Assembly (NCBI RefSeq): GCF_009760905.1
Contig: NZ_VIRW01000008.1
Span: 62,001 to 126,000 of the forward strand
Origin: Chitinibacter sp. GC72
GTDB lineage: Bacteria > Pseudomonadota > Gammaproteobacteria > Burkholderiales > Chitinibacteraceae
Length of the DNA: 64,000 nucleotides
Direction of reading: 5' to 3'
Shown: positions 37,653 to 48,357 of the stretch, in pieces
How positions within the stretch are numbered: the stretch's first letter is position 1
Layout of the letters: each line of letters begins with the position of its first letter
Program-made: the position numbers and the translations under genes
The notes under the pieces: generated by a model
What the model saw: only the letters and a program-made list of their open reading frames with translations
Database searches by the model: none
Told to the model about the DNA's origin: nothing

Positions 37653-38312
37653 TTAATCGTGTTTTTGCAGGTATTTTCGGTCATCGAAACTGGATACCCA
37701 CTGTGGCTGCCACACCACCAGCAAGGTGAGATTAAGCCCGGTTGCAAACGCTTCGGGCCAGCCCATCAGAAAGTAATACGGCAGGATTTCCTCCTGCAAA
37801 AAGCCCCATTCATAAAACCCTGAGCTGGCCAGAACTAAGCAATGCAGCAGACCGAACACCCACATGCCGAGCGCAGCAGCGCCAAAACTATTCAGAAAAA
37901 TATAAACGAAATAATTATGCACCAGTTTTTTCTGCGCCCAGGCCAGCAGCAGGCTGCATATCCAGATGGGGACGGCTGCTTTAAGTAGCCACACCAGGGC
38001 GATCTGCGTCCAATCCAGATGACCAAACAGCGCTGAAATCAGCACCACTGCTGCCATGCCCAGCAGCGCACGGTGCTGTCCGGCGATAAGGCATAGCGCC
38101 GTACTGCCCAGTAAATGAAACGCAATACCGGACTGGATTTGCGCCCGCAATTGCCAGCTTAGCAAGATGATCACGCAGGCGGCCAGCCAGCCCGTCACAT
38201 GGGTGGGCGCAATGCGCGACCAGTTTTCCGCGCGCAGCGCGTGCCACAGGGCAAAGCCCATTACAGCCCAGCCCATTAGCAACCATGTCGAACTGTAAAG
38301 GGCAGGGGTCAT
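37653..38312 (-). CDS. CbiM-like energy-coupling factor transporter permease
   Basis: 219 residues, about six or seven helices. The segments GIAFHLLGSTALCLIAG and NYFVYIFLNSFGAAALGM resemble the CbiM family (cobalt/nickel S components). The usual N-terminal MHI metal-binding start is missing, and no cbiN, cbiQ or cbiO gene lies nearby, so function as an active transporter by itself is uncertain. It sits 3 bp after the alpha/beta hydrolase gene and is probably co-transcribed with it. Confidence 0.7.
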   Translation of the reverse strand: MTPALYSSTWLLMGWAVMGFALWHALRAENWSRIAPTHVTGWLAACVIILLSWQLRAQIQSGIAFHLLGSTALCLIAGQHRALLGMAAVVLISALFGHLDWTQIALVWLLKAAVPIWICSLLLAWAQKKLVHNYFVYIFLNSFGAAALGMWVFGLLHCLVLASSGFYEWGFLQEEILPYYFLMGWPEAFATGLNLTLLVVWQPQWVSSFDDRKYLQKHD

Positions 38313-38314
38313 AT

Positions 38315-38974
38315 TTAGAAACGCCAGGCTTTATCGACCAGCTCGCCCAATTGCGTGAGTCTGCCGTGGAAAAAATGCCCAACACCGGGAACAACCAGCA
38401 CCGGCAATTGCTGCGGGCGTGCCCAGTCGAGTACCGCCTGCAGGCTGATCACTTCGTCTTCTTCACCGTGGATCACCAGCGTGCCTTTCGGTACGGTCGG
38501 GAAGTCGTAGCGGCTGACGGCCGGGCCGACCAGAATCATGCCTTCGACTTCATGCTCACCCAGCCGCTCGCGCAAGCGGCTTTGCACCAGCGTGCCAAAA
38601 GAAAATCCGGCCAGCGTCAGCCGGTTGATCGCCGGAAACTGGCTGCGTGCGTAGGCGAGCACCGCAGCCATATCGTCGGGCTCTAGCTCGCCCCGGCTGT
38701 GTTCACCTTCCGATTTGCCGACGCCGCGCAGATTCGGGCAGAAGCACACATAACCGAGCCGCGATAAAGTTTTGGCCAGCGTATGCACGATCTTGTTATT
38801 GAACGTGCCGCCCTCGGTAGGATTCGGGTGTGCGATCAGCGCAATGCCAACAGTCTCTGACCACGCCGAATCCAGCCGCAGGCATTCCAGTTTTCCCGCC
38901 GGGCCAGCAATTTCGATCAGCTCAAATGTGGCGGCTTTGCGCGGGATGCTATGGGGTATATTCGTGGAAGTCAT
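38315..38974 (-). CDS. Alpha/beta hydrolase (COG2945 type)
   Basis: 219 residues. Nucleophile elbow LAGFSFGTLVQSRL (Ser of GFSFG, about residue 122), HPNPTEGGTFNNKIVHTLAK near residue 50 and the late GVGHFFHGRL with the catalytic His. COG2945 proteins are small single-domain hydrolases of unknown physiological substrate. Upstream of the CbiM-like gene. Its start codon lies in a possible dispersed element (38954-39002). Confidence 0.85.
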   Translation of the reverse strand: MTSTNIPHSIPRKAATFELIEIAGPAGKLECLRLDSAWSETVGIALIAHPNPTEGGTFNNKIVHTLAKTLSRLGYVCFCPNLRGVGKSEGEHSRGELEPDDMAAVLAYARSQFPAINRLTLAGFSFGTLVQSRLRERLGEHEVEGMILVGPAVSRYDFPTVPKGTLVIHGEEDEVISLQAVLDWARPQQLPVLVVPGVGHFFHGRLTQLGELVDKAWRF

Positions 38975-39002
38975 GTCAGTATTGCTTGTCAGTTAAATAC
39001 AT
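38954..39002. repeat. Degenerate GGGTAT element, copy 6
   Basis: GGGTATATTCG at one end and AAATACAT at the other, 49 bp. The second end differs from ATACCC at two bases, so this copy is less certain. It contains the start codon of the hydrolase gene. Confidence 0.4.
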
Positions 39003-39023
39003 TTGGTAGGTATGTATCTAAAC

Positions 39024-39077
39024 CCACTCACTCGCGTAGCGAGGCTCCCTCTCAAGGAGAGGGCGGGGGGAGTGGGA
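39024..39077. repeat. T-shaped stem-loop repeat, copy A
   Basis: Outer stem CCCACTC/GAGTGGG encloses two hairpins, CTCGC-GTA-GCGAG and CCCTCTC-AA-GGAGAGGG. Followed by AATAAAACGT, then about 40 bp later by GGCTCGGC-TTT-GCCGAGAC. In the gap between the hydrolase and ferredoxin genes. Confidence 0.75.
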
Positions 39078-39167
39078 ATAAAACGTGAGGCGGTATTTGT
39101 ACTGCACTGTGTCTAGGGCTCGGCTTTGCCGAGACCTGCTCGCAGCGAGTGGCGCTGAGCACCGCCG

Positions 39168-39479
39168 CTAGATCTTCAAGCGCTCAACGACGCGACCATG
39201 AACAAGATGCTCGTCGATGATTTCGTCGATGTCGTCCTTGTCGATATAGGTGTACCAGGTTTCTTCCGGGTAAATCACGATCACCGGGCCTTCTTCGCAG
39301 CGCTCCAGACAGCCCGCTTTATTGATCCGTACTTTACCCGTGCCGTTCAAGCCCAGCGCTTTGACGCGCTCTTTGGCGTAGGCCCACAGTGCATCGGCGC
39401 CGCAGCTATTGCAGCTCTGGCGCTCGCCGGGTTCACGCTGGTTAAGGCAGAAAAAAACATGATGCTGATAAAAACTCAT
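39168..39479 (-). CDS. (2Fe-2S) ferredoxin domain protein
   Basis: 103 residues of thioredoxin-like 2Fe-2S ferredoxin type: FCLNQREPGERQSCNSCGA at the start and CLERCEEGPVIVIYPEETWY later provide four cysteines for the cluster. Small stand-alone members of this family occur widely in proteobacteria, with unclear electron partner. Flanked on both sides by T-shaped repeats (39024 and 39510). Confidence 0.9.
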   Translation of the reverse strand: MSFYQHHVFFCLNQREPGERQSCNSCGADALWAYAKERVKALGLNGTGKVRINKAGCLERCEEGPVIVIYPEETWYTYIDKDDIDEIIDEHLVHGRVVERLKI

Positions 39480-39509
39480 TATGACCTCGACTGGATCGGC
39501 TTAAGTAGT

Positions 39510-39560
39510 ACACCTTCTCGCGTAGCGAGATCCTCTCTCAGGGAGAGGGCGAAGGGTGTG
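39510..39560. repeat. T-shaped stem-loop repeat, copy B
   Basis: CACCTT/AAGGGTG outer stem, inner CTCGC-GTA-GCGAG and CCTCTCTC-AGGGAGAGG hairpins, tail GGTATAGAACGT. Lies between the hypothetical gene end and the ferredoxin start. Confidence 0.75.
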
Positions 39561-39571
39561 GGTATAGAACG

Positions 39572-40666
39572 TCACTGGAGGGTCTGCTCAATCGCCGCGC
39601 CCAGATTGTGCGCGGTGATAAACAGCGGCAAGCCGTCGGTGTCGAGCACCGGCTGCACATTGGCGACCATTTTGACCGAATCAACGCGGCATTCTTGCAT
39701 CAGTTCGGCGACGTATTGCTCGATGTAGGCAACTTGATCGTTGGCTGCCAGCGGCCAGACATAGCCTTCCCAGCGTTCCGGGTCTTCAGTCGTGCTAAAT
39801 GTAATGCGGATTTCGGCATTTTCGTGCGCAGCCACAGTAACCACTGGCGTGCGGCCTTTGGTGCGGATGCTGCGCAGTGCATTGCTGGTCATCACTTGCA
39901 AACGCGTTTCCAGTTGCGTGACGCGGCCTGCGTCTTGCGCGGCCAGCCAGCTCATTGGTGAGCGTGGGATCGGGAACAGTGTTACGCCGTTGGTTTTTAG
40001 CGTGTCGCTGATCAATTGCGCCAGCGGCATGCCCCAAGCGCCGACTGCGCCACCGAGTTTGATCGCCGGTGCTGCATCTTTATGTTGAATCGCCACGCCA
40101 ACCAAGTAGCGCAGTGCAACGACTTCGTCCTTGATCGCAATCGGCGCACCCGCTGAATCAATTGGGAAACGCGCTGATTCGCTAATCGTTTCGCGCCATT
40201 CGGCGATTTGCGCCGGATTGATTGCGGCGAGTAAATCGGGCGCGAGCAGTGCGCCAGACAGAAATACGTCGGCGTCCGCAGCAACCACGCCGTGTTCACG
40301 CAGAATTGCCAGCGCCGCAGCGCCATCAATTTCGCTCGGCAGGCTGGTTTCGCCTTTAAATCCGGCCACAATCACCAGCGGAATCGCGAACGGAATCGCG
40401 TATTGGGCGGAGGTCGATTGCTCGACTTCATCGCGGATGGTTTGCCATAACTCGAACCATGCTTCTTGCGATGGCACTTGTGTAATCGCACCGTTCAAAC
40501 CGTAATGGTCACGCGCGCCAAGCAATTCCTTGATCAGCTGGCGCAAGCCTTGGCGTTTTACCGCGACTTGATCCGCATTTTTCTCGGTCATCAGCGACAT
40601 CAGTTGGCGAATCACCGGGTTTTGCGGGTTAACACGGGGATAAAGGCGGGGATCTGGCAGCGTCAT
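39572..40666 (-). CDS. Conserved hypothetical protein, 364 aa
   Basis: No signal peptide, no clear membrane helix and no motif I can name. Rich in Ala, with two similar halves possible: LVIVAGFKGETSLPSEIDGAAALAILREHGVV followed later by LAQLISDTLKTNGVTLFPIPR. Start ATG at 40666 (MTLPDPRLYPRVNP) preferred to the frame's first codon at 40693, though neither has a strong ribosome site. Codon use is like that of the neighbours, and the long frame is coding in character. I recall similar unnamed proteins in Neisseriales but cannot confirm. Confidence 0.75.
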   Translation of the reverse strand: MTLPDPRLYPRVNPQNPVIRQLMSLMTEKNADQVAVKRQGLRQLIKELLGARDHYGLNGAITQVPSQEAWFELWQTIRDEVEQSTSAQYAIPFAIPLVIVAGFKGETSLPSEIDGAAALAILREHGVVAADADVFLSGALLAPDLLAAINPAQIAEWRETISESARFPIDSAGAPIAIKDEVVALRYLVGVAIQHKDAAPAIKLGGAVGAWGMPLAQLISDTLKTNGVTLFPIPRSPMSWLAAQDAGRVTQLETRLQVMTSNALRSIRTKGRTPVVTVAAHENAEIRITFSTTEDPERWEGYVWPLAANDQVAYIEQYVAELMQECRVDSVKMVANVQPVLDTDGLPLFITAHNLGAAIEQTLQ

Positions 40667-40782
40667 GGCAATGCTTTTCGGGGCAATAATCAAGGCGACG
40701 ATTATACCCGCGAGCGGGCGCGATTGTCGCTGCTGCTGATGTTTGGTGCGCTTCGTGCTTTAATGGGCGCCCGCTCTCCGAA

Positions 40783-40889
40783 TAAGTAACTGTACAAAAG
40801 TTCTCCAGCAAGGCACCAAAGCCGCAGGCAGTACAGGTAGTACGACAAGGCGAGGTAACGATGCTGGAAAACTTTTGGGTTACTACTTA
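40783..40889. repeat. Long imperfect palindrome, type E
   Basis: Arms AAAAGTTCTCCAGCA and TGCTGGAAAACTTTT inside TAAGTAAC/GTTACTACTTA, centre AGTACAGGTAGTAC. 107 bp, ends 18 bp before the wbuC start. Confidence 0.6.
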
Positions 40890-40907
40890 TGCAAATCAGG
40901 AAACGCC

Positions 40908-41381
40908 ATGCCCGATTACAGCCTGATAGATCGTCAACTGCTGAATGATTTACTGCTTGAAGCGGCCAATAATCCGCGCCTGCGCAAAAACCGCAATTTT
41001 CATGCAAACGATCAATCGGCGTGCCATCGTCTGGCCAATGCCTTGCAGCCAGGTACCTATGTGCAGCCGCACCGGCATCTGGACGACCAAAAAGCCGAAA
41101 GCATGGTGATGCTCAGTGGCGAGCTGGGGGTTTTATTGTTTGACGATATGGGCCAGGTTGTTGCCACGCACCGTTTGCAGGTCGGTGGCGAGGTGATCGG
41201 TATCAATATCGAAGCGCGAACTTATCATGCGGTTGTCGCTTTAAGCCCCTGCGTGTTTTTTGAAAGCAAAGCCGGGCCGTATATTCCGGTGGCGCCAGAA
41301 GAATGGGCAAGCTGGGCTCCGGCAGCGGGCGATGCGAAAGCTGTGGATTATCTGGCGTGGATGAGGTCACTTTTTGATTGA
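40908..41381 (+). CDS. WbuC family cupin-fold metalloprotein
   Basis: 157 residues. Cupin metal-binding pattern PHRHLDDQKAESMVMLSGELGVL (first part PHRHLDDQKAE, about residues 56-66) and AEARTYHAVV-like second half (EARTYHAVVALSP). WbuC-type proteins are found with surface polysaccharide genes in some bacteria and alone in others. Start ATG at 40908 (MPDYSLIDRQ) preferred to 40875. It lies between a palindromic repeat and a GGGTAT element, not in an operon. The reaction is unknown. Confidence 0.85.
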   Translation: MPDYSLIDRQLLNDLLLEAANNPRLRKNRNFHANDQSACHRLANALQPGTYVQPHRHLDDQKAESMVMLSGELGVLLFDDMGQVVATHRLQVGGEVIGINIEARTYHAVVALSPCVFFESKAGPYIPVAPEEWASWAPAAGDAKAVDYLAWMRSLFD

Positions 41382-41382
41382 A

Positions 41383-41431
41383 GGGTATATGCTTGTGGGC
41401 TTTATTAGGTCTAACTTGTAGAGATATACCC
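41383..41431 (-). repeat. GGGTAT/ATACCC dispersed element, copy 7
   Basis: 49 bp with 8-bp inverted ends GGGTATAT/ATATACCC and TACAAGTTA at the conserved internal position. Its last base belongs to the acyP stop codon and its first lies one base after the wbuC stop; it fills the whole convergent gap. Confidence 0.75.
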
Positions 41432-41712
41432 TAGATAGTCATCATCTCATGAAAACCGTTATAACCCTTGAAGTCGACTTTTTGCTTGCTCACCGTATCG
41501 ACATGCGCGCCATCGGGGCCGGTTTCCAGCCAGTGCGCCAGCTCGGCCAAATCGGCTGAATCGCCTTCAGCCCAGATTTCAACACGGCCATCCAGACGGT
41601 TGCGCACGAAGCCCGCCAGATGGAGTTCTTCCGCAAGCTGGCAGGTCGCCCAGCGAAAGCCGACGCCTTGCACAAGGCCCGAGATAAAAAAATGATTTGC
41701 CAGTGCCGCCAT
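41431..41712 (-). CDS. acyP: Acylphosphatase
   Basis: 93 residues, hydrolyses acyl phosphates. Signature GLVQGVGFRWATCQLAEEL (catalytic Arg in GFRW) and GFVRNRLDGRVEIWAEGD (catalytic Asn in VRN). ATG at 41712 has GGAGG at proper distance; the open frame continues upstream without a better start. Downstream of metG but separated by a strong terminator. Confidence 0.95.
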   Translation of the reverse strand: MAALANHFFISGLVQGVGFRWATCQLAEELHLAGFVRNRLDGRVEIWAEGDSADLAELAHWLETGPDGAHVDTVSKQKVDFKGYNGFHEMMTI

Positions 41713-41758
41713 GCTAGGCCTCCTTGTCGATGGTGGAAGTGGCTGTAGTGTAGCCAAT

Positions 41759-41790
41759 AAAAAACGGCAGGGATAAGCCTGCCGTTTTTT
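41759..41790. terminator. Terminator after metG
   Basis: CGGCAGG/CCTGCCG stem, 6-base loop, six A on the left (T-tract for the minus strand) and six T on the right. Confidence 0.9.
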
Positions 41791-41821
41791 GCTGAGCAAT
41801 TCAGTCCGTTGCAATCCGCGC

Positions 41822-43906
41822 TTATTTCACGCGCATCCCCGGTTTGGCGCCGTCATGCGGCTCCAGAATATACAAGCCACCATCACCACCCGCGGCCAGC
41901 ACCATGCCTTCGGACATGCCAAATTTCATTTTGCGCGGTGCCAGATTGGCGACCATGACGGTGTGTTTGCCGATCAGGTCATCCGGTTTGTACGCCGATT
42001 TGATTCCGGCAAAGACATTGCGTGTTTCATTGCCGATATCGAGCGTCAGTTGCAACAGTTTTTCCGCGCCCTCAACGTGCTGGGCGTTGGCGATGCGCGC
42101 GATTCGCAAATCGACTTTCATAAAGTCATCGATGCTGCAGGTTTCAGCGATGGGCGCGATCTCGAATGCGGGCGTAGCTGCTTTTTCCGTCGCTGCGGCT
42201 GGTGCTTCAACTGGAGCGAGTGTCTGTTTGTTTTCTTCCACCATCGCTTCGATGTTTTTTTGGTCGATCCGGGTCATTAAGTGTTGGTAAGGATTTATTG
42301 AGTGTGGAGCAACTAGCAGTCGTTGGGCGTATTCCCATGTCAATTCTTGTTCACCAAAGTTCAAAAACGATTCGACGTCTTTGGCTAGTTTTGGCAATAC
42401 CGGTTTCAAGTAGACTGTAAGTCGCATGAATGCATTAATAAGCACAGTACAAACATAATGCAGCTCCGCATCCTTGCCTTCTTGCTTCGCAAGCTCCCAA
42501 GGTTTGAAGTTGTCTACAAATTGATTTACTTGATCTGCAAGAGCCATGATTTCGCGGATTGCTTGTGAATAGCTTCGCTTTTCATACAGTTCAGCAATCG
42601 CATCTGATTTATTGCCAATACTAATTAAAAGAATACGTCCAACAGCAGCCCATTCTAAGTCGGCATATGTTTCTTCACAAAGTACACCATTAAAACGCTT
42701 GCTAATAAAACCGGCCGCGCGGCTGGCGATATTGATGTATTTGCCGATCAGATCGGAATTAACGCGTGCGGTGAAGTCTTCGAGATTCAGGTCGATGTCT
42801 TCGAACGTATTCGATAATTTAGCCGCAAAGTAATAACGCAACCATTCCGGATTGAGGTGATTCAGGTAAGACTCGGCGGTGATGAAAGTACCGCGCGATT
42901 TACTCATTTTTGCGCCATCAACAGTCAAAAAGCCGTGCGTGTTGATCGCCGTTGGCGTGCGGTAACCCGCGTATTCAAGCATCGCAGGCCAGAACAGCGC
43001 GTGGAAATACAGGATGTCCTTGCCGATAAAGTGGTACAGCTCGGTTGTAGAATCTTTTTTCCAGTATTCGTCAAAATCCAGACCCAGCTTGTCGCACAGG
43101 TTTTTATGGCTGGCCATATAGCCCACTGGCGCATCGAGCCAGACGTAGAAATATTTGCCTGGCGCATCGGGGATTTCAAAACCAAAGTAGGGCGCGTCAC
43201 GCGAAATATCCCAGTCAGACAAACCCGACTCGAACCATTCCTGCATTTTATTGGCCGCTTCTGCCTGCAATTTGCCCGGTGTATTGGTCCAGCCTTTCAG
43301 AAAGTCTTCACATTCACCGAGTTTGAAGAAGTAATGCTCGGATTCACGCATCTCTGGCGTCGCGCCTGACACCGCCGAGTACGGATTCTTCAGCTCGGTC
43401 GGGCTGTAGGTCGCGCCGCAGACTTCGCAGTTGTCGCCGTACTGATCTTTGGCGGCACATTTCGGGCATTCGCCTTTGACGAAACGATCGGGCAAAAACA
43501 TCGATTTAACCGGATCATACAACTGGTTGATTGTGCGGCTGGCGATTTTGCCGTTGCTGCGCAACTGGCGGTAGATATTGCAAGCCAGCTCGCGATTTTC
43601 TTCGCTATTGGTGCTGTAGTAGTTGTCAAAACCGACATGAAAACCGGCAAAATCGCGCGAATGCTCGCCATGAACGCGTTCAATCAGCGCTTCTGGCGTA
43701 ATGCCTTCTTTTTCAGCGCGCAGCATAATCGGCGTGCCGTGGGTGTCATCGGCGCAAACATAATGGCAAGTATGGCCGCGCAATTTCTGGAAGCGTACCC
43801 AGATGTCGGTTTGGATATATTCAACCAGATGGCCGATGTGAATCGCGCCGTTGGCATAAGGCAGGGCAGAGGTAACGAGAATCTTGCGAGGTGAAATTGA
43901 GGTCAT
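41822..43906 (-). CDS. metG: Methionine-tRNA ligase
   Basis: Class I aminoacyl-tRNA synthetase, 694 residues. HIGH motif in [14 protein letters not shown] (about residues 13-26), zinc site [17 protein letters not shown] (about residues 144-160), KMSKS in [11 protein letters not shown] (about residue 333), anticodon-binding helices and a C-terminal tRNA-binding OB domain (about residues 585-694) used for dimer formation. The start at 43906 gives [20 protein letters not shown]. The stretch 42285-42710 is visibly poorer in G and C than the rest of the gene and uses more A/T-ending codons, see findings. Confidence 0.97.
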   Translation of the reverse strand: MTSISPRKILVTSALPYANGAIHIGHLVEYIQTDIWVRFQKLRGHTCHYVCADDTHGTPIMLRAEKEGITPEALIERVHGEHSRDFAGFHVGFDNYYSTNSEENRELACNIYRQLRSNGKIASRTINQLYDPVKSMFLPDRFVKGECPKCAAKDQYGDNCEVCGATYSPTELKNPYSAVSGATPEMRESEHYFFKLGECEDFLKGWTNTPGKLQAEAANKMQEWFESGLSDWDISRDAPYFGFEIPDAPGKYFYVWLDAPVGYMASHKNLCDKLGLDFDEYWKKDSTTELYHFIGKDILYFHALFWPAMLEYAGYRTPTAINTHGFLTVDGAKMSKSRGTFITAESYLNHLNPEWLRYYFAAKLSNTFEDIDLNLEDFTARVNSDLIGKYINIASRAAGFISKRFNGVLCEETYADLEWAAVGRILLISIGNKSDAIAELYEKRSYSQAIREIMALADQVNQFVDNFKPWELAKQEGKDAELHYVCTVLINAFMRLTVYLKPVLPKLAKDVESFLNFGEQELTWEYAQRLLVAPHSINPYQHLMTRIDQKNIEAMVEENKQTLAPVEAPAAATEKAATPAFEIAPIAETCSIDDFMKVDLRIARIANAQHVEGAEKLLQLTLDIGNETRNVFAGIKSAYKPDDLIGKHTVMVANLAPRKMKFGMSEGMVLAAGGDGGLYILEPHDGAKPGMRVK

Positions 43907-44055
43907 GAATACGCCAAATGAAAGCAAACAATGCTGCGATTATAACTCAGACTTAGTCTGGGCAGTTCAGGGGCTAAATGTAGTGAATTGGCTATAGTTA
44001 ACACCACGGTATGGTACTTCCTTGGCATGATCAGAAGAAAAGAGGTTTTTCGCGC

Positions 44056-47000
44056 ATGAAACTCAAGAATCAATTTCAGCCAAAAATTCATGCCCTGATC
44101 GTGTTGGTCGCTGTGCTGGGCATTAGTGCAACGCTAATTGTCTGGCGTGTGGCGCAGGGGCGGATCAATGATCAAGATCAGTTGCGCTTTACCCAGCAAA
44201 CGGATGTATTAATTAATACCTTGCAATTACGCATTCATAGTCTGTCTCTGGGTTTGAGGGGGGCTCGTTCCGTACCAATTCTTACTAATGGCAATATCTT
44301 GCCACATCAATTTCGGCGTTACATGGAAAGCAGGGATATTGATACTGAATTCCCAGGTGCACTGGGTTTTGGTTTTATTCGTAAGCTGGCTGCCGCCGAT
44401 CTGTCAAATTATGTGCAGCAACAACAGCATTACCGCCCCGATTTTACTGTCAAATCACTACCTTCGGTGAACAATGCTCCTGATGATGACTATTTTATCA
44501 TTGAGTTTATCGAGCCTTTAGTGAGCAATCGGGCTGCTGTGGGTTTAAATATTGCCAGTGAAGCCAAACGCAAAGCCGCGGCGGTGGCGGCCATGAAAAC
44601 AGGCAATATTGCACTAACTGAAGGTTTGCAGTTGGTGCAGTCAGGAAAAAAAGAACCGGGTTTTTTAATTTTATTGCCTTACTACTTGCCCCCCATCGAA
44701 GGGGGTCAATCCCTGCGTGCTGACCAGCGGGAGGAAAATCTGATTGGTTGGGTTTATGCCCCAATTCTGGCTTCAAAATTGATGGCAGGTCTGGAGAAAT
44801 ATCTACCGAAGCATATTGATTTTGAAGTTTATGCCGGTTTTCAGGCTGCTCGGGATAATTTACTGTATGACTTGGATTCACACGTCGCCCGCACTGGTAG
44901 TGTTTCTGTTCAAGGGCGTGCTTTACACCGGCATACACAGATCAAGCTGGGAGGGCAAACGTGGACTCTAGTTATGAGCGGTCGGCAAGAAAAAAGCTGG
45001 GATATTAGAGCTAGATTGCCTGAAATACTGTTGCTGGGTGGCTTGAGCTTTACGACTTTGTTGGTTTTATTTCTTCTCAGCTTGGTACGGACGCGCAATC
45101 AGGCTCTGGGTCTGGCCAAGCAGATGTCTCACACCGCACGGCAGCGTGAATTGCAAATGAATGCGGTACTCGATAGCACGCCGGATAGCATTATTTTGGC
45201 CGACCAGCATGGACAAATTGTCAGCAGCAATCAGGCGACGCAAAGCATCTTTGGCTATGATCCTGCGGCCTTGATTGGCCGAAATGTCAGTGTATTAATG
45301 CCTGAGGAAATAGCACAAGCCCACCAAGCTTATGTCGATGCTTACCAATATTCAGGTCAATCGGGATTAATGGGGCGTGGCCGGGAGCTTTGGGGACGGC
45401 GTGAGGATGGAAGCCACTTCCCCGTTGAGATTACCTTAAATCAATTTGAGTTTGATGATAAAAAATTCCTAGTGGCACAGGTGGCTGATATTAGTCAGCG
45501 CTATGCAGCTGAGCAAGCACTGCGTGAAAAACAAAAACAGCTCAGCTTGATTGTCGAGTGCTCCGGTTTGGGAACGTGGGATCTGAATTTGCAGGATGGT
45601 TCGGCCGTTTTCGGGGGTATGTGGGGGGAGATGTTAGGTTTAAAAACATCTGCGCTAATACCTGATGTGTCTACTTGGCGGGATTTGGTCCATCCTCAGG
45701 ACCTGCCTTTGGCAACAGCTGCGTTGAACGCGCACATTACCAAACAATCCCCAGTTTATAGCACCGAAATGAGAATGAAGACAGTAAGCGGTGGCTGGTG
45801 GTGGGTGTTGGCTGTTGGTCGTGTTTATGAATGGAATGATGAAGGTCAAGCGCTACGAATTGCCGGGATTCATCTTGATATTGATGCACGTAAACAGAAC
45901 GAATTGATACTGGTGCGACGTGAAACAGAACTGGCTCGGCTGCAGGGTCAGCTCAGTAGCGTGGTCAATGCAGCGACCGAAGTCAGTATTATTGCGACAG
46001 ATACCGAGGGTCTAATACAGGTATTTAGCCCCGGCGCTGAGAAAATGCTGGGTTACTCGGCGCATGAAGTTCTTTACCGACAGAGTCCCGCGATTTTTCA
46101 CTTGCCGGACGAAATTGTCGAACGGGCGCGGATTATTCGAGAAAAAACAGGTGACATAGTCTCTGGCTTCCAAGTCTTTATTTATTTTGCCAAACAAGGT
46201 GTTAGTGACACTAACGAATGGACTTATATTTGTAAGGATGGTAGCTCGATTCAAGTGCGTCTTTCAGTCACGGCTATTTTAGATGATCAAGGTCAAATTA
46301 CTGGCTATTTGGGGGTTGCCTACAATATTACCGAGCAAAGATCCCTAAATTTAGCGATGGCGCAAGCCAAAGAGCAGGCCGAGTTGGCTAGTCAGGCTAA
46401 AAGCGATTTTCTGGCCAATATGAGCCATGAAATCCGTACACCAATGAATGCTGTGATTGGTTTTGCGAGCCTGCTGGCTGATACCGTGTTGACAAAAATG
46501 CAGCAAGAATTTGTCGCCTCGATTCAGCAGTCAGGTGATGCATTGCTAAGTCTGATTAATGATTTGCTCGATTTTTCAAAAATCGAAGCTGGTCATCTTG
46601 AACTCGAAAGGATTGAGTTTGATCTTAGGCACACTTTGGAAGGTGCCGTGGATATAGTTTCCGAAAAAGCCAATAGCCAGATGATTGATTTGGCCTGTCT
46701 AGTTGACCCACTGGTGCCTGAGAAGTTAATAGGGGATCCTGCGCGTTTACGTCAAATCATGCTCAATTTGCTCAATAATGCGATTAAATTTACTCACCAA
46801 GGTGAAGTGGTTGCACGCGTCAGTGCAACGCTAAATCCTGAGCAGAGCTGTCGTTTAAGAATCACTGTAAAAGACTCAGGAATTGGTTTGAGTGCTGAGA
46901 ATCAGCTCAAATTATTCAAGCCGTTTACGCAGGCTGATTCCTCGACAACACGCCGTTTTGGTGGTACCGGGCTAGGATTGTCAATCTGTAAAAGATTGGT

Positions 47001-48321
47001 TGAGGCGATGGGGGGGGAAATCGGAGTCGAGAGTGAGGTGGGGCAAGGCGCACTTTTCTGGTTCGAAGTTAACCTAGGGATCAGTGCCAATCTTCCTAAT
47101 CCTGAGTTAAGCCCAGTTAATCTGCGAGGACTGAAAGCGCTAGTGGTCGATGATTTTGCCGCCAATCGTGAACTAGTCAGCTTGCAACTTAGTGTTTTTG
47201 GCATGCAGGCGATTTGTTTTAGCACTCCAAATGAGGCTCTCGAGTATTTAAGTCATGGGCAGTCAGAGCTGGTGTTGGCTTTGGTTGATATGCAGTTGCC
47301 GGATATGGATGGGTTGGCATTTGCTAGGGCTGTGCATGCGATGAATGATTTTGCGCAATTACCTCTGATTTTGCTAACGTCGATGGCTGTGCCAGGTATG
47401 GCCAATGATGCCAAAGCAGCGGGATATTCGGCATTTCTTACCAAGCCAATACGACAGACCCAGTTGTCTTTTGCCATTGAAGAAGCACTGAAAATGCAGC
47501 ATTTGCCAACGGATAACAAACCATTGTTGACGGTTCACGTTATGAAAGAGCAAATTGCCGCAAAAAGGCCTTATCTTTTGTTGGCTGAAGATAATCCAAT
47601 CAATCAGAAAGTCGCGGTATTGATGCTGGAGAAACTTGGATGTCGCACTGATGTTGCACCGAACGGGCGTATCGCACTGGAGGCAGTGCAAAATCATCGC
47701 TATGATATGGTGTTAATGGATTGTCAGATGCCTGAAATGGATGGATTTACTGCAACTAAGGCGATTCGTGATTTAGGACAGGATTATTTGTCGCTGCCAA
47801 TTGTGGCGTTAACTGCGAATGTTTTTCAATCTGATATTGAGTCTTGTATGCAGGCAGGGATGAATGATTTTATTTCCAAGCCAGTCCGGGCGGAAGAATT
47901 GCAGCGTCTGTTAATAAAATGGATTATTCAAAAAGATCAACAACAGGAACCTTCAGAAATGGATGCAAATTTATCTTTGGTGGTAAAACAAGAACTTGCT
48001 GATATTGAGAAAATGCTCAAGGAACTTAATCAGGCCGTTGGCATGGATATGCGCGATGAATTATTAGATCTATTTTTGCCTACATTAAATGAGTGCCTAG
48101 CTGGGTTGGAGATTAATATCCCTGCGCGAGATGCCATTCAAATAGTGAGTTTTGCTCATAAGCTGAAGGGGGCTGCCGGACAACTTGGTGCAGCGAGAAT
48201 TTCTCAGATGTGCAGAGCTATTGAGCTTGATGCTCGGAATAATGAATTTGAATCAATGCCAGCTGCTTTTGCAGAGCTTAAGATCTTATCGAGCGCGATT
48301 GTTCAAGCTCTCGTTATTTAA
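44056..48321 (+). CDS. Hybrid sensor histidine kinase: CHASE-PAS3-HisKA-HATPase-REC2-HPt
   Basis: 1421 residues. Transmembrane helices at about 12-32 and 322-343 enclose a periplasmic CHASE domain. Then three PAS domains (about 365-480, 495-610, 635-760), HisKA with phospho-acceptor His in [15 protein letters not shown] (about residue 791), HATPase_c with [12 protein letters not shown], a first receiver ([27 protein letters not shown]), a second receiver ([26 protein letters not shown]) and a C-terminal HPt domain with [13 protein letters not shown] (His about residue 1369). A full internal phosphorelay in one protein; output partner not nearby. Start ATG at 44056. Lower GC than its neighbours. 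Confidence 0.93.
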   Translation: MKLKNQFQPKIHALIVLVAVLGISATLIVWRVAQGRINDQDQLRFTQQTDVLINTLQLRIHSLSLGLRGARSVPILTNGNILPHQFRRYMESRDIDTEFPGALGFGFIRKLAAADLSNYVQQQQHYRPDFTVKSLPSVNNAPDDDYFIIEFIEPLVSNRAAVGLNIASEAKRKAAAVAAMKTGNIALTEGLQLVQSGKKEPGFLILLPYYLPPIEGGQSLRADQREENLIGWVYAPILASKLMAGLEKYLPKHIDFEVYAGFQAARDNLLYDLDSHVARTGSVSVQGRALHRHTQIKLGGQTWTLVMSGRQEKSWDIRARLPEILLLGGLSFTTLLVLFLLSLVRTRNQALGLAKQMSHTARQRELQMNAVLDSTPDSIILADQHGQIVSSNQATQSIFGYDPAALIGRNVSVLMPEEIAQAHQAYVDAYQYSGQSGLMGRGRELWGRREDGSHFPVEITLNQFEFDDKKFLVAQVADISQRYAAEQALREKQKQLSLIVECSGLGTWDLNLQDGSAVFGGMWGEMLGLKTSALIPDVSTWRDLVHPQDLPLATAALNAHITKQSPVYSTEMRMKTVSGGWWWVLAVGRVYEWNDEGQALRIAGIHLDIDARKQNELILVRRETELARLQGQLSSVVNAATEVSIIATDTEGLIQVFSPGAEKMLGYSAHEVLYRQSPAIFHLPDEIVERARIIREKTGDIVSGFQVFIYFAKQGVSDTNEWTYICKDGSSIQVRLSVTAILDDQGQITGYLGVAYNITEQRSLNLAMAQAKEQAELASQAKSDFLANMSHEIRTPMNAVIGFASLLADTVLTKMQQEFVASIQQSGDALLSLINDLLDFSKIEAGHLELERIEFDLRHTLEGAVDIVSEKANSQMIDLACLVDPLVPEKLIGDPARLRQIMLNLLNNAIKFTHQGEVVARVSATLNPEQSCRLRITVKDSGIGLSAENQLKLFKPFTQADSSTTRRFGGTGLGLSICKRLVEAMGGEIGVESEVGQGALFWFEVNLGISANLPNPELSPVNLRGLKALVVDDFAANRELVSLQLSVFGMQAICFSTPNEALEYLSHGQSELVLALVDMQLPDMDGLAFARAVHAMNDFAQLPLILLTSMAVPGMANDAKAAGYSAFLTKPIRQTQLSFAIEEALKMQHLPTDNKPLLTVHVMKEQIAAKRPYLLLAEDNPINQKVAVLMLEKLGCRTDVAPNGRIALEAVQNHRYDMVLMDCQMPEMDGFTATKAIRDLGQDYLSLPIVALTANVFQSDIESCMQAGMNDFISKPVRAEELQRLLIKWIIQKDQQQEPSEMDANLSLVVKQELADIEKMLKELNQAVGMDMRDELLDLFLPTLNECLAGLEINIPARDAIQIVSFAHKLKGAAGQLGAARISQMCRAIELDARNNEFESMPAAFAELKILSSAIVQALVI

Positions 48322-48357
48322 TGCTGGAATTCATTCCGTTAGGATCAGAGGTTTGGC

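Noticed and set aside
45615-45663. GGGTAT-N37-ATACCT inside a PAS domain of the hybrid kinase
   Set aside because: The spacing fits exactly, but the interior lacks the TRCARRTCAAT consensus and the encoded protein reads as a normal PAS segment.
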